The notes below the pieces were generated by a model that saw only the letters and a list, made by a program, of their open reading frames with translations, was not told where the DNA came from and ran no database searches. This document shows positions 1 to 12,195 of a stretch of 64,000 bases of DNA, one piece after another; the stretch's first letter is position 1; each line of letters begins with the position of its first letter. The position numbers and the translations under genes are program-made. Source of the stretch: an uncultured Pelagibacteraceae bacterium (GTDB taxonomy: Bacteria; Pseudomonadota; Alphaproteobacteria; Pelagibacterales; Pelagibacteraceae); the NCBI GenBank assembly GCA_902558225.1, contig CACEDG010000001.1:47222-111221 (forward strand), read 5' to 3'.

Positions 1-1049
<1,049 letters not shown>

Positions 1050-1051
1050 TA

Positions 1052-2320
1052 ATGAAGTTTTTTGAGACTTCTAAATATTATACTCTTAAAAAATCTACTT
1101 ATATAACTCTTCGATGGATTGGAATAATTGGCCAATTAGTTTCTATTAATCTTGTTTATTTTTATTTTGGTTTTGATTTTGATTTTATTTACTCTATTTT
1201 AATTGTTTGTATTGGTATTATAAGTAATTTATATTTAATTTTCATTTATCAAAAAACTCAGCTCTCTGACAGATCTGCATTGCTTTTTTTATTAATTGAT
1301 ATTTTTCAATTAGGGTTCTTGATTTATTTGACAGGTGGGGTTGTTAATCCTTTTGTAATTTTTTTGATAATACCAAGTGTTTTTGCATCGTCAAATTTGG
1401 GGTTAAGAACAAATTTATTACTAGTTTCTACAACGACGATTGTGATTATATTTTTAACTTTTTTTTCTAAAGAGCTACCAAAACCTTTGAGTGATCATTT
1501 TCATGTTGATCAATATTATTATTATTCAATACCAGTGGCCCTAATTATTGCGCTGATATTTCTAAATTATTTTGCAATTATTTTCGGTTCAGAATCTCGA
1601 TTAAGAAAAGAAGCTCTTAACAAAATGGAGGAAGTAATGGCAAAAGAACACGAGATGCTATCACTAGGTGGTCAAGCGGCAGCGGCAGCTCATTCATTAG
1701 GCACACCTCTTTCAACTATAAAAATCATATCTCAAGAACTCAAATATCAGCTAAAGGATCAAAAAGAGGTTATTCAGGATATTGAATTATTATCTAGCCA
1801 AGTCGAAAGATGTAATCAAATTCTAAAAAGATTATCATTAAACCCCAATGAAGAAGACGATTTCATAGATGAAGATTTGACGATGAAGGATTATCTAAAA
1901 GAAATTGTGTCTAATTTTAAAGAAACAAGTAACAAAAACTTTGTTTTAAATTTTGATCAAGATTCAAATCCAAAAAAAATTACCAAATCGATAGAGATAG
2001 TTTATGGGTTAAGAAATTTTATTGGAAATGCAAATAAATATTGCTCAAAAAATATATTCATTAATTTAAAAAGTGACAATGAAATTACGGAAATTACAAT
2101 TGAAGATGATGGTGATGGTTATCCAAGTGATATTTTATCAAAAATTGGAGAGCCTTACTTAAAATCATCTGATAAAAAAAGTGGATTAGGTTTAGGATTA
2201 TTTATAGGAAAGACTTTACTAGAAAAAAATTTTGCTACAGTTAATTGTTGGAATTCTCAAACAAGAAGTGGTGCCGAGGTGACTATAAGATGGAAAAATA
2301 AGGATTTGTTTAATCTTTAA
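1052..2320 (+). CDS. regB: Sensor histidine kinase, RegB/PrrB-like (multi-TM N-terminus)
   Basis: H-box [17 protein letters not shown] and ATPase motifs [21 protein letters not shown]. Confidence 0.8.
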   Translation: MKFFETSKYYTLKKSTYITLRWIGIIGQLVSINLVYFYFGFDFDFIYSILIVCIGIISNLYLIFIYQKTQLSDRSALLFLLIDIFQLGFLIYLTGGVVNPFVIFLIIPSVFASSNLGLRTNLLLVSTTTIVIIFLTFFSKELPKPLSDHFHVDQYYYYSIPVALIIALIFLNYFAIIFGSESRLRKEALNKMEEVMAKEHEMLSLGGQAAAAAHSLGTPLSTIKIISQELKYQLKDQKEVIQDIELLSSQVERCNQILKRLSLNPNEEDDFIDEDLTMKDYLKEIVSNFKETSNKNFVLNFDQDSNPKKITKSIEIVYGLRNFIGNANKYCSKNIFINLKSDNEITEITIEDDGDGYPSDILSKIGEPYLKSSDKKSGLGLGLFIGKTLLEKNFATVNCWNSQTRSGAEVTIRWKNKDLFNL

Positions 2321-4119
2321 TGTAAATTTTTTTTATTCTTAAAAAGATTACTTAATTGAGAAATCATAACATCACCTAAATCATTAACATCAGTAATTTT
2401 AATAGCTCGATTATAGTATCTGGAAACATCATGACCAATACCAATAGCTAAAATTTCAGTTTCTGTCTTATCCTCAATAAATTTAACTGTCCTTTTAAGG
2501 TGTTTTTCCAAAAAATCTCCAGAATTTACAGATAATGTTGAGTCATCAACTGGCGCACCATCAGAAATTACCATAAGAATTTTTCGCTCCTCTTTCCTTC
2601 TTTTCAATCTACTGAACGCCCAGGATATGGCTTCTCCATCGATATTTTCTTTTAATAATCCTTCTTTAAGCATTAAACCCAAATTATTTTTTGCTTGTCT
2701 CCAATGAGTATCAGCACTCTTATAAATAATATGTCTTAAATCATTAAGTCTACCTGGATTTTTAGGCTTACTTTTTTTGCTCCAAAATTCTCTACTTTGA
2801 CCACCCTTCCAATTTTTTGTAGTAAAACCTAATATTTCAACTTTAACTGAGCATCTCTCAAGAGTTCTAGATAAAATATCAGCACAAATTGCTGCAATCG
2901 TGATTGGTCTACCTCTCATAGAACCTGAGTTGTCAATTAATAAAGTTACAATGGTATCTTTAAATTCTAAATCTTTTTCTCTTTTAAAAGACAAAGAGTT
3001 ATAAGGGTCCATTATAATTCTTGGTAATTTTGAACTATCTAATAAACCTTCCTCCAAATCAAATTCCCATGCCCTGTTTTGCTTTGCCAATAATTGTCTT
3101 TGAAGTTTATTCGCTAGTTTTGTGATAACATCTTGAAAACCAACTAATTGTTGATCCAATGTTTTTCTTAATTTTGAAGCTTCATCAGAATTTTCTAAAT
3201 TTTCAGCTTTAGTAATCTCATCAAATTGATTTGTAAAGATTTTATACTCCAAATCTAAATTTTCTAAATTTTGCTTTTGAATTATTTGATCATTTGTTAG
3301 GTTTTCAGAATCAGCATCAATGAGTTGTTCATCAAGTTTATATTCATCTATATCATAGTCCGATTCCATCGTAGCTTCAGTTTGATCCTGTAAATGCTGA
3401 TCTTTATCGTCATCGTTTTCGCTATTTTGATCGTCATTTGATGGATTATCTTGGCCTTGTTTACTATTCTCTTCTTTACTTTCATCAGCCTCATCAGTTT
3501 GAAATATATCCATTTCTTGAAGTATTTCTGAAAATTTAGATGAATATTTTTGTTGATATTCTAAATTCTCCTTTAAAAAATCAAAATGTTCATCAATTGC
3601 TTGATCAAAATCTTTTTCCCAAAAATTAAGCATATTAGCTGTTAATGAATTTAGTTTGATATTATGAAATTTTTTAAGCATGTATAATTCAAAGGCCTCT
3701 GTTATGGGAACATCATCTTTACTTTTAATTTGGTCTTTTCTTTTTGAATTGATCATTTGATAGTAATTTTCATCCATATTTTTTGCTATTCCTTTAAGCA
3801 TTTTTCTTCCCAATAATTCATATCTAATTTTTTCTGCAATAGAGTAAAGTGACCTACAGGATGTTTTTAAAGGTAAGTTTTGATTAAAAACTTTTTCATC
3901 AGAAAACTTTTTTTTTAATGCTGACGCATCTGACTCTGCTCTAGCCTTGATAAAATCATTTTTAGAATTTAAATCATTAATTTCAAAAGATTGAGAGCTT
4001 TTTTCTTTTTTGTTATTTTCTTTATGATCATTGATTTTAATGTCATCAGAAATCACTTTAATTGTTGAGGTTAAAGCTTGTTTAAGTTTTTCTTTGAAAT
4101 TGGTTTCCTTATTATTCAT
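2317..4119 (-). CDS. cobT: CobT-like cobaltochelatase subunit with vWA domain
   Basis: MIDAS-like [14 protein letters not shown], acidic linker, adjacent to cobS-like ATPase. Confidence 0.88.
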   Translation of the reverse strand: MNNKETNFKEKLKQALTSTIKVISDDIKINDHKENNKKEKSSQSFEINDLNSKNDFIKARAESDASALKKKFSDEKVFNQNLPLKTSCRSLYSIAEKIRYELLGRKMLKGIAKNMDENYYQMINSKRKDQIKSKDDVPITEAFELYMLKKFHNIKLNSLTANMLNFWEKDFDQAIDEHFDFLKENLEYQQKYSSKFSEILQEMDIFQTDEADESKEENSKQGQDNPSNDDQNSENDDDKDQHLQDQTEATMESDYDIDEYKLDEQLIDADSENLTNDQIIQKQNLENLDLEYKIFTNQFDEITKAENLENSDEASKLRKTLDQQLVGFQDVITKLANKLQRQLLAKQNRAWEFDLEEGLLDSSKLPRIIMDPYNSLSFKREKDLEFKDTIVTLLIDNSGSMRGRPITIAAICADILSRTLERCSVKVEILGFTTKNWKGGQSREFWSKKSKPKNPGRLNDLRHIIYKSADTHWRQAKNNLGLMLKEGLLKENIDGEAISWAFSRLKRRKEERKILMVISDGAPVDDSTLSVNSGDFLEKHLKRTVKFIEDKTETEILAIGIGHDVSRYYNRAIKITDVNDLGDVMISQLSNLFKNKKNLH

Positions 4120-5094
4120 TTAGATTTGAATATTTGCAAGAGACTCAGGTAATTCTTCTCCAAAACATCTTTGGTAATATTCAGCAATTATATTTTTTTC
4201 AATATCATCACATTTATTCAAAAATGTTACTCTAAATGCATAACCTGTATCTTTAAATATTTCTGTGTTTTCAGCCCAATGCAAAACAGTTCTTGGACTC
4301 ATCACTGTGGATATATCTCCAGCTATAAATCCTTTTCTAGTTAATGTTGCGACCTTAATCATATTAGAAACTTTTTCTTTGCCTTTTGTATTATTCAACT
4401 CTTTATTTTTTGCTAAAATAATCTCCATTTCTTTTTCTAGGCTAAGATAGTTTAAAGTTGTAACAATATTCCATCTATCCATTTGGGCTTGATTTATTTG
4501 TTGTGTGCCATGATAAAGTCCTGTTGTATCGCCTAATCCTACAGTATTTGAAGTAGCAAATAGTCTAAAAAATTTATTTTGTTTAATTACTTTATTTTTA
4601 TCAAGTAGTGTAAAATTTCCTTCAGCTTCTAACACTTTTTGTATTACAAACATCACATCTGGACGCCCGGCGTCGAGCTCGTCAAAAATTAATGCCACAG
4701 GATTTTGAAGAGACCACGGTAAAATACCTTCATTAAATTGAGTAACTTGTTTTCCATCCTTTAATACTATCGCATCTTTTCCAATCAAATCTATTCTACT
4801 TATGTGACTGTCTAAATTTACCCGTATACAAGGCCAATTTAATCTTGCAGCAATTTGTTCTATGTGGGTAGATTTTCCTGTGCCGTGATAACCTTGAACT
4901 AAAACTCTTTTATTAAAAGCAAAACCTGAGATAATTGCCAAAGTAGTATCTCGATCAAATTTATAATTTTTATCTATTTCTGGCACATACTCACTTTTTT
5001 TTGAAAAAGCACCTACTTCCATATCAGAATCGATCCCAAAAGTATTTTTGAGTGATACCTTTATATCCGGTTGAATATTTAGATTAGGTGTCAA
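4120..5094 (-). CDS. cobS: CobS-like AAA+ ATPase
   Basis: Walker [23 protein letters not shown], Walker [20 protein letters not shown]. Confidence 0.9.
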   Translation of the reverse strand: MTPNLNIQPDIKVSLKNTFGIDSDMEVGAFSKKSEYVPEIDKNYKFDRDTTLAIISGFAFNKRVLVQGYHGTGKSTHIEQIAARLNWPCIRVNLDSHISRIDLIGKDAIVLKDGKQVTQFNEGILPWSLQNPVALIFDELDAGRPDVMFVIQKVLEAEGNFTLLDKNKVIKQNKFFRLFATSNTVGLGDTTGLYHGTQQINQAQMDRWNIVTTLNYLSLEKEMEIILAKNKELNNTKGKEKVSNMIKVATLTRKGFIAGDISTVMSPRTVLHWAENTEIFKDTGYAFRVTFLNKCDDIEKNIIAEYYQRCFGEELPESLANIQI

Positions 5095-5611
5095 TTTTTT
5101 TCCTATAAGTGTTTTTTAGTTGAGTGTAAGCCAAAGTTATTAATTTTAGTTTTTCTTCATATTTTTTATTTCCAGAATTCATATCAGGGTGAAATTTTTT
5201 GACAAGTACTTTGAATTTTTCTTGAATTTTTTGCCATTTTAAACCAACTGTAATACCCAGAATACTAAAAGCTTTAATATCATTATTATCAAATTTAAAT
5301 TGACGCATATGATTAAATTCACTTTTAAATTTCTCATTATCTAATTCATCTTTTAAAGTATTGTTCCATAAAACTTTGAAAAAGTTATCTGAGGAGCTAA
5401 AACTTTGAGTTGGTTTATGCCAAATCATGTCTGACTTTAAAAAATTCATAACTTGCTCGTCATTCATACCAGAAAAATAATTCCAATTTTTATTGAATTC
5501 TTTCACATGCTTTAAACATAACATTCTATATTTTTTACTATTATCTTTCTCTACAGGTGCTTTATATTCACCAATTTCTGCACAATTGTTCCAATCACAT
5601 ATATTTTTCAT
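5084..5611 (-). CDS. J-domain (DnaJ-like) protein
   Basis: C-terminal J-domain with [32 protein letters not shown]. Confidence 0.8.
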   Translation of the reverse strand: MKNICDWNNCAEIGEYKAPVEKDNSKKYRMLCLKHVKEFNKNWNYFSGMNDEQVMNFLKSDMIWHKPTQSFSSSDNFFKVLWNNTLKDELDNEKFKSEFNHMRQFKFDNNDIKAFSILGITVGLKWQKIQEKFKVLVKKFHPDMNSGNKKYEEKLKLITLAYTQLKNTYRKKIDT

Positions 5612-5632
5612 GATATAATATAGTCTTTATAT

Positions 5633-5893
5633 ATGAATATTAATGAACTAATTGCAATTGTTAAAAAAAAACTTTGTGAGAAAATTATCATAGAAAAAAT
5701 TAACATTGAAGATAAGTCTTTTTTACATAAAAATCATAGAGGAAACGAGATTGGTAAATTTCATTTAAAAATACATATTCAATCTAAAGAATTAAAAAAA
5801 ATGAGTAAAATTGATAGTAACAAAAAAATTTATAAAACGTTAGATTATGAAATTAAAAATTATATTCATTCCTTACAATTACTAATTGATTAG
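5633..5893 (+). CDS. BolA family protein
   Basis: Small BolA-like sequence, HRGNEIGKFHLKIHIQSKEL. Confidence 0.65.
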   Translation: MNINELIAIVKKKLCEKIIIEKINIEDKSFLHKNHRGNEIGKFHLKIHIQSKELKKMSKIDSNKKIYKTLDYEIKNYIHSLQLLID

Positions 5894-6988
5894 CTCTTCT
5901 TTGAGAAAACTTTTAAGTTTATCTTTTTTAAATTTTTTATCTATAATTGGCAAACCAATTCTTTTTAGTAAAATCAAATTAATTTTTTCAGAACTGTTTT
6001 TTTTATCTTTAAGCATGAATGATATAATTTTATCTAGATGTTTAATTGAAAAGTATTTTTTTAAATTATTTGGGAGTTTTGAAGTAATCATATGATTTAA
6101 TATTGATGAATAGTCATTATTATTTACATAATTATTTTTTTTACTAAATTTTAGAGCAGTATTCATTCCTAGAAGGACTGCTTCTCCATGATTTAATTTA
6201 TTTGAGTAGCCCATTGTTGCTTCATATGCATGGGCGAAAGTATGTCCAAAATTCAGAACTTTTCTTAAATTTTTTTCTTTTTCATCCTTCTCAACTACTT
6301 TTTTTTTTATTTTACAACTTTCAAATATTGCTTTTTCAATATATGGAGATTGTAATCTTAAAATTTTTGATAGGTTTTTTGTTAAAAAATTATAAAAAAT
6401 TTTGTTTGAAATTAGTGAATGTTTTAATATTTCTGCATAGCCACATATAATCTCTCTTTTAGGTAACGATTTCAAAAAATTTTTTTCACTTATAACTAAT
6501 TCAGGCTGATAAAAACTTCCAATTAAATTTTTTCCGTAATGAGTGTTTATTCCTGTTTTTCCTCCAATTGAAGAGTCTACTTGTGATAATAGTGTGGTAG
6601 GTATGTTGATGAATTTCATTCCACGTTTAAAAAGGCTCGCTACAAATCCAACTATATCACCCGTGATACCTCCTCCAATAGCAATCAAACAATCTTGTCG
6701 TGTAAAATTATTTTTTAATAAAACTTCTAAAATATAATCAACTGTTTTTTGGCTCTTATTTTTTTCATTTGCATTTATAAATAAAAAAAATTTACCTTTT
6801 TTTTTTAAGACTTTTCTTAATATAGAAATTTGTTTTTTCGGAACATTTTTATCAATCACAAATAAACATTTTTTGAAATTAATTGAGTTCGCTTTTAATA
6901 TTGTGTCTATTTTAGAAATTAAATTTTGGCCAATTAATATGGAATACTTATTTTGACCTGTGTTTATTTTAAGATTTATTGTCTTCAT
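5882..6988 (-). CDS. aroB: 3-dehydroquinate synthase
   Basis: AIGGGITGDIVGFVAS, INIPTTLLSQVDSSIGGKTGIN, LNFGHTFAHAYE. Confidence 0.95.
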   Translation of the reverse strand: MKTINLKINTGQNKYSILIGQNLISKIDTILKANSINFKKCLFVIDKNVPKKQISILRKVLKKKGKFFLFINANEKNKSQKTVDYILEVLLKNNFTRQDCLIAIGGGITGDIVGFVASLFKRGMKFINIPTTLLSQVDSSIGGKTGINTHYGKNLIGSFYQPELVISEKNFLKSLPKREIICGYAEILKHSLISNKIFYNFLTKNLSKILRLQSPYIEKAIFESCKIKKKVVEKDEKEKNLRKVLNFGHTFAHAYEATMGYSNKLNHGEAVLLGMNTALKFSKKNNYVNNNDYSSILNHMITSKLPNNLKKYFSIKHLDKIISFMLKDKKNSSEKINLILLKRIGLPIIDKKFKKDKLKSFLKEELIN

Positions 6989-7550
6989 ATATTTTTATAA
7001 TTTTGTTAATTATCTCACTTTTGGTTAAATTATCACAATCTATTTTATATAATGCTTTTGAATAAATATTAGATCGTTTTTTAATCAAGTCTAACAATTC
7101 CTCTTTTGTAGAATTTATAGCCATTGGTCTTTTAACACTATTTTTTATTCTTTGAATTAAGACTTTATTGTTTAACTTTAACCAAAAAGAAATATGATTT
7201 TCTAAAACTTCTTTTCTGATATTCTTATTTATAAATGCCCCACCACCTAGAGCCAATACTATTCCTTTTTTTTTTAAGAGATTTAGGGTTGTTTTTTCCT
7301 CTAACTCTCTAAAGTATTTCTCACCTTCTTTTTCAAATATTTTTGATATTCTCATACCAGTGTTTTTTTCTATTTGTTCATCTGTATCAAAAAAATTTAG
7401 ATTTTGTTTTTTTGAAAGTAATTTACCAATAGTGGTCTTGCCGGAGCCCATCATACCTAAAAAAACAATATTTCCTTTTGATTCCATAAGTTTCTTTATT
7501 GAAAAAACACAAATATGTCTTAATTTGAAACTAACTAAAACTATATGCAA
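6969..7550 (-). CDS. aroK: Shikimate kinase
   Basis: FLGMMGSGKTTIGKLLSKK, FFDTDEQIE, LALGGGAF; adjacent to aroB. The true start is probably internal (MESKGNIVF). Confidence 0.92.
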   Translation of the reverse strand: MHIVLVSFKLRHICVFSIKKLMESKGNIVFLGMMGSGKTTIGKLLSKKQNLNFFDTDEQIEKNTGMRISKIFEKEGEKYFRELEEKTTLNLLKKKGIVLALGGGAFINKNIRKEVLENHISFWLKLNNKVLIQRIKNSVKRPMAINSTKEELLDLIKKRSNIYSKALYKIDCDNLTKSEIINKIIKIYEDNKS

Positions 7551-7724
7551 TTTATTAAAAAAACAAGTTCAACAAGAAGTTTTGTGGGCCTTATCATAAA
7601 ATTACTTGTTGCTTCATTCATAGTTTTAGGAATTGTTTTTTTTCTAAATAAAATCGATTTTCCAGCACCAAAAAAAGATATAGAAAAAATAATTCCAAAT
7701 GAAAATTTTAAAATCGTTAAATAA
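7545..7724 (+). CDS. Short single-TM hypothetical protein (59 aa)
   Basis: Read by eye: MQFIKKTSSTRSFVGLIIKLLVASFIVLGIVFFLNKIDFPAPKKDIEKIIPNENFKIVK; overlaps the start of the next ORF. Confidence 0.55.
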   Translation: MQFIKKTSSTRSFVGLIIKLLVASFIVLGIVFFLNKIDFPAPKKDIEKIIPNENFKIVK

Positions 7725-9477
7725 AAATTTTTTTCTAACTATCTTTATATTTTTCCTGTGTTTCAATTCTTATGCTGAGGAAAAACCTGTAGATATATGG
7801 AATACAGAAAATAATGAAAACCAAATTGAAAATAATAGTTCGTTTTCAATTGAAGAAGAAACTAATCAGACAGAAAATAAAACTGAGCAAGATATTTTTA
7901 AGATGCAAAACCTAAAAAAAGACGATCAGATAAAATTAGTCGAAAATATTTTCAGTAAAGAGGTTGAGATACTGGGGTTATATGATCCTGAAGACAACAG
8001 TTTGGATATAGATATGTGGTCAAATTCTGATGGTGATCAACTTAAAAGTATTTTTTCGAAGATAGGAAAAATAAACTTATCAAATGATGCAAAAGATATA
8101 ATGAGAATTTCATTGTTAACTAACTCATATCCTCCCCAAAAAAATATTTCAGAAGAGGAATTTCTAAAATTTAAAAATGAGTGGTTAATTAAAAACTCAA
8201 ATTTAGAGTTAATCGAGGAATATCTCGTAAAAAATCAAGTTTTTAACAAACAAGCAGAGTTGACTAAATTTTTATTGGATGAATATTTGTCTTCATCTAA
8301 AATCGATAAGGTATGTGAAATTTTATCAAAAAATACAAAACCTTTAAATGATGAATATCTTTTTAAATTCAATATTTATTGTTTGATCATAAATAATAAA
8401 AGTGAGGAGGCACAACTTATTTTAGATTTAAAAAAAGAATTAGGTTTTAAGGATTCATATTTTGAAAATAAGATTAGTCAATTATTAGGTTTCAATTCAA
8501 AAATTGATGACTCAATTTCAGAAAAAACAATTCTTTCTTTCCATTTAGCTCATAAAACCAATTCTAAGTTTGTTTTTGAACCAAATAATGGAACCAAAAA
8601 GATAATATGGAAATATTTGAGTAGCTCAAATTTATTAGAATCATTTCAAGAAATAGATATTTTAGACATTCAAAAAATTTCAACCATAGAAAAAGCGGTA
8701 AATAATAAAAATTATCCTGAAAAAGATTTGTTCGAAATATATAAAAAGTTTCAGTTTAATATAAATCAATTACTTAATGCAGATAAGTCTTATAAATCTC
8801 TTGAAAAAATTGAGGCTAGAGCATTAATTTATCAAAAAATATTATTAGAGTCTGATACAACATCAAAATTGAAATTTTTAAAAATTTTAAAAAAACTTTT
8901 TAAAGATGAAAATTTAGATGATGCTTTTGATGTGGAATTAAAAAAATTTCTACAAGAATTTGATCCCAAAGATATACCAGATAATCTAACAAGTTTTTAT
9001 TATACAAATATTCAGATAAATGATGCCGATGTTTTAAATAAAAATGTTAAATTTAATAATGATATTTTGCATCAATCTAAACTTTTGAATTATTTTAATG
9101 GTGACTATTCAAAATCAAAAATTGAAAAGGATGTTAATAATTTTTTAAAAAAAATAAAAAAGAATAAAAAATATTTTTTTTCTAAAAAAGACCAGATCTT
9201 CTTGGAGGCGTTACGATCCGATGGTGTTGAAATATCCAAGAAATACGATGATCTTTACGAGATAAATGAGTCTGAAATTCCAACTGATATTCAAGTTATG
9301 ATTAATAATAATGAAAAAGGAGCCACTCTTTTAAGAATAGTTGAGGTTATTGGTCAAGACAAATTGGAAAGAATTGATGAAGATACAATTTATTTTATTA
9401 TAAGTGCTTTAAATCAGTTGAATATTGATTTGTTAAGAAATAAAATTTTAATGAAAGTTCTTCCTTTAAAAGTTTAA
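7699..9477 (+). CDS. Exported hypothetical protein (592 aa)
   Basis: Long ORF with signal-peptide-like N-terminus; no motif recognised. Confidence 0.7.
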   Translation: MKILKSLNKNFFLTIFIFFLCFNSYAEEKPVDIWNTENNENQIENNSSFSIEEETNQTENKTEQDIFKMQNLKKDDQIKLVENIFSKEVEILGLYDPEDNSLDIDMWSNSDGDQLKSIFSKIGKINLSNDAKDIMRISLLTNSYPPQKNISEEEFLKFKNEWLIKNSNLELIEEYLVKNQVFNKQAELTKFLLDEYLSSSKIDKVCEILSKNTKPLNDEYLFKFNIYCLIINNKSEEAQLILDLKKELGFKDSYFENKISQLLGFNSKIDDSISEKTILSFHLAHKTNSKFVFEPNNGTKKIIWKYLSSSNLLESFQEIDILDIQKISTIEKAVNNKNYPEKDLFEIYKKFQFNINQLLNADKSYKSLEKIEARALIYQKILLESDTTSKLKFLKILKKLFKDENLDDAFDVELKKFLQEFDPKDIPDNLTSFYYTNIQINDADVLNKNVKFNNDILHQSKLLNYFNGDYSKSKIEKDVNNFLKKIKKNKKYFFSKKDQIFLEALRSDGVEISKKYDDLYEINESEIPTDIQVMINNNEKGATLLRIVEVIGQDKLERIDEDTIYFIISALNQLNIDLLRNKILMKVLPLKV

Positions 9478-9500
9478 AAAATAGTTTATTTATTTATCCG

Positions 9501-10025
9501 ATGAGTGTTAAAGATATTATAACTGTTCCTAATGATATTCTAAAAAAAATTTCTGAACCTATCGTAAATGTTGGTATTAATGAGAAAAAGTTGATTAATG
9601 ACTTATTTGAAACAATGTATAATTCTAATGGAATAGGGTTAGCAGCTGTTCAAGTGGGCATTCTCAAAAGAGTTGTGGTTATTGATGTTTCAAGTAAAGA
9701 CGAAAAAAAAAATCCTATGAGTTTTATTAATCCGGTGATTAAAAATTTAAGTGATGAAACTTCAGTTTATGAGGAGGGCTGTTTATCTATACCTGAAACA
9801 TTTATAGAAATTGAAAGACCCAAAGTTTGTGAGGTTGAATACATAGATTTAGATGGAAAAAAAAAAATGATTAAATGTGAAGGTCTTCTATCGACTTGTT
9901 TACAACATGAGATTAATCATTTGGACGGTAAATTAATAATTGATCATTTATCAAAATTAAAAAGAGACATCATTATAAAAAAAATTTCAAAAACAAAAAA
10001 AAATCCTGATAGAGTAATAGTTTAA
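9501..10025 (+). CDS. def: Peptide deformylase
   Basis: GIGLAAVQVG, EEGCLSIP, CLQHEINHLDGKL. Confidence 0.95.
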   Translation: MSVKDIITVPNDILKKISEPIVNVGINEKKLINDLFETMYNSNGIGLAAVQVGILKRVVVIDVSSKDEKKNPMSFINPVIKNLSDETSVYEEGCLSIPETFIEIERPKVCEVEYIDLDGKKKMIKCEGLLSTCLQHEINHLDGKLIIDHLSKLKRDIIIKKISKTKKNPDRVIV

Positions 10026-10958
10026 ATGGCTAAAAAGATTATTTTTATGGGTACACCAATGTTTTCTGTACCAATTTTAAAATCTTTGTATCAAAATGGA
10101 TTTCCAATTGAATTAGTATATACCCAGCCACCTCAAAAATCCCATAGAGGTCAAAAAATTAATAAATCACCAATTCAGGGCATATCAGAAACTTTAAATA
10201 TAAATTTCAGAAGCCCAGAAAATTTAAAAGACAATCCAAGAGAATATGAATTTTTTAAGTCAATTAGTGCTGATCTTGCTATTGTAGTAGCTTATGGGAA
10301 AATAATACCTAAAGAATTTTTAAATTTAACAAAAAAGGGATTTATAAATATCCATGCATCTATCCTCCCAAAATGGAGAGGTGCTGCACCCATACAAAGA
10401 TCAATAATGAATTTAGATACAGAAACTGGGATAAGTATTATGAAAATAAATGAAGAATTAGATAGTGGACCAATAAGCAATATTTATAAGATGAAGCTTG
10501 ATCAAAATATTAATGCCCAAGAGGTTTCAGAAAAACTTTCTTTATTAGCTGCAGATAAAATATTAGATGTGGTTGATAATATTTTTGAGGGTAAATCAAA
10601 GTTTGTTGATCAAGACCACTCAAAAGCAACTTATGCAAAAAAAATTAGTAAGAGAGAGGGGCAAATTAATTGGAATGAGGAAGCCCCCAAAATCATTGCT
10701 AAAATTAATGGGTTATTTCCCTCACCAGGAGCTTTTTTTAATTATAGTGGACAAAGATATAAAATTTTAAAAGCTAAAATTGGAAGTGGTATTGGAAAAA
10801 GTGGTGAAGTTATCTCAGATAATCTTGAAATAGCATGTGCTAACAATAAATCTATAAAAATTCTTGAAATTCAAAGAGAGGGAAAAAAAATTCAAAAAGT
10901 TGAGGAATTTATGCTTGGATCAGTTATTAAAAAGGGTTCGGTAATTTTGAATGTTTAA
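10026..10958 (+). CDS. fmt: Methionyl-tRNA formyltransferase
   Basis: IIFMGTPMFSVPIL, NIHASILPKWRGAAPIQRSI; follows def. Confidence 0.95.
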   Translation: MAKKIIFMGTPMFSVPILKSLYQNGFPIELVYTQPPQKSHRGQKINKSPIQGISETLNINFRSPENLKDNPREYEFFKSISADLAIVVAYGKIIPKEFLNLTKKGFINIHASILPKWRGAAPIQRSIMNLDTETGISIMKINEELDSGPISNIYKMKLDQNINAQEVSEKLSLLAADKILDVVDNIFEGKSKFVDQDHSKATYAKKISKREGQINWNEEAPKIIAKINGLFPSPGAFFNYSGQRYKILKAKIGSGIGKSGEVISDNLEIACANNKSIKILEIQREGKKIQKVEEFMLGSVIKKGSVILNV

Positions 10959-11691
10959 ATATCAGATATTAGTTGAATACGTTGGGACTAATTTTAGAGG
11001 TTGGCAAGTTCAAAAAAAGGGCAAAACAATTCAAGGTTTAATCCAAAAAAAAATCTCTAAAATATTAAATGAAAAAATTCTTTTAATAGGCTCAGGTAGA
11101 ACTGATACAGGAGTTCATGCAATTGAACAATCTGCCCATTTTGAGTGTAAAAATCCAATAAAAGATTTTAATAAGTTTTTAAAATCTACAAATTATTTTT
11201 TAAATAAAAATTTAGTAACTGTTCTAAAGATTCGAAGACGAAATAAAAGTTTCCATTCAAGATTTTCCGCGAAGATGAGAATTTATAAATATATAATTAT
11301 TAACCAATTAGGTGGACCTGTTTTAGATCGGAAAAGATGTTGGCATATTATCAATGCTCTTGATTTGAATGCGATGAAAAAAGCCGCAATAAAATTAGTT
11401 GGCACAAAGGATTTTTCCACTTTTAGAGCTTCAAGCTGCAGAGCTAAAAGTCCAATTAAAACCTTGAGATCTGTGAAGATAAAAACAAAAAAAAATAAAA
11501 TAGAAATAGAATTTCAATCTCAATCTTTTTTACAGCAACAAGTGAGATCAATGGTTGGTTGTTTAAAATATGTGGGTGAAAAGAAGTGGACTTTAAAAAA
11601 ATTCAATTTTATTATGAACTCAAAAAAAAGGATTTTGTGTGCACCACCAGCTCCACCTGAAGGACTCTATTTAGTAAGAATTATTTATTAA
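10951..11691 (+). CDS. truA: tRNA pseudouridine synthase A
   Basis: YVGTNFRGWQVQ, GSGRTDTGVHA, FLQQQVRSMVG. Confidence 0.95.
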   Translation: MFKYQILVEYVGTNFRGWQVQKKGKTIQGLIQKKISKILNEKILLIGSGRTDTGVHAIEQSAHFECKNPIKDFNKFLKSTNYFLNKNLVTVLKIRRRNKSFHSRFSAKMRIYKYIIINQLGGPVLDRKRCWHIINALDLNAMKKAAIKLVGTKDFSTFRASSCRAKSPIKTLRSVKIKTKKNKIEIEFQSQSFLQQQVRSMVGCLKYVGEKKWTLKKFNFIMNSKKRILCAPPAPPEGLYLVRIIY

Positions 11692-12165
11692 TTTTTTTTT
11701 ATTGCTCATTGCAAATTTGCGATCAAGTCTCCACCGACTTTCTTCACGTATAATCCAACCACAACAATTTTTTGATTTACATTTACAAGGAAATTGTTTG
11801 TAATCGTATTTATCAAAACTAAAACCATAATCGCAAGTTATCTCTTCACCTTTCTTAATATCTCTATCAGCTGTTATCCAAATCTTTAAACCCTTCCCAT
11901 CATAGCGCGCGTTCGCGTCACAACTATGATTTACTAATCCAGCCACGTTAAACGAAAAATCCCCATCAAGTGAATATCTTTTATTTAAAGTGAATAAGTA
12001 AATAGGTTTTTTATTGTCATATTTATCAGATTCATCCACTTCTTTATTTGTAATAATTTTTCCTAAGTAATTGATGATTTTTGTACCCTCTTTGATATCT
12101 TTAGTAGCATAAAGCCCACGTCCTTTATTATCAATTTGTGATTTTTTGATTTTATATAATTTCAT
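11671..12165 (-). CDS. SET-domain protein (putative lysine methyltransferase)
   Basis: GLVNHSCDANARYDGKGLKIWITADRDIKKGEEITCDYGFSFD plus post-SET Cys motif FPCKCKSKNCCGW. Confidence 0.88.
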   Translation of the reverse strand: MKLYKIKKSQIDNKGRGLYATKDIKEGTKIINYLGKIITNKEVDESDKYDNKKPIYLFTLNKRYSLDGDFSFNVAGLVNHSCDANARYDGKGLKIWITADRDIKKGEEITCDYGFSFDKYDYKQFPCKCKSKNCCGWIIREESRWRLDRKFAMSNKKKLINNSY

Positions 12166-12195
12166 AATGTTGATTTATTATTTAATATAATATTA

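Noticed and set aside
4265-4450. Antisense ORFs listed inside cobS, aroB, dapE, aroA, argD and others
   Set aside because: They lie opposite well-supported conserved genes and show low-complexity composition.
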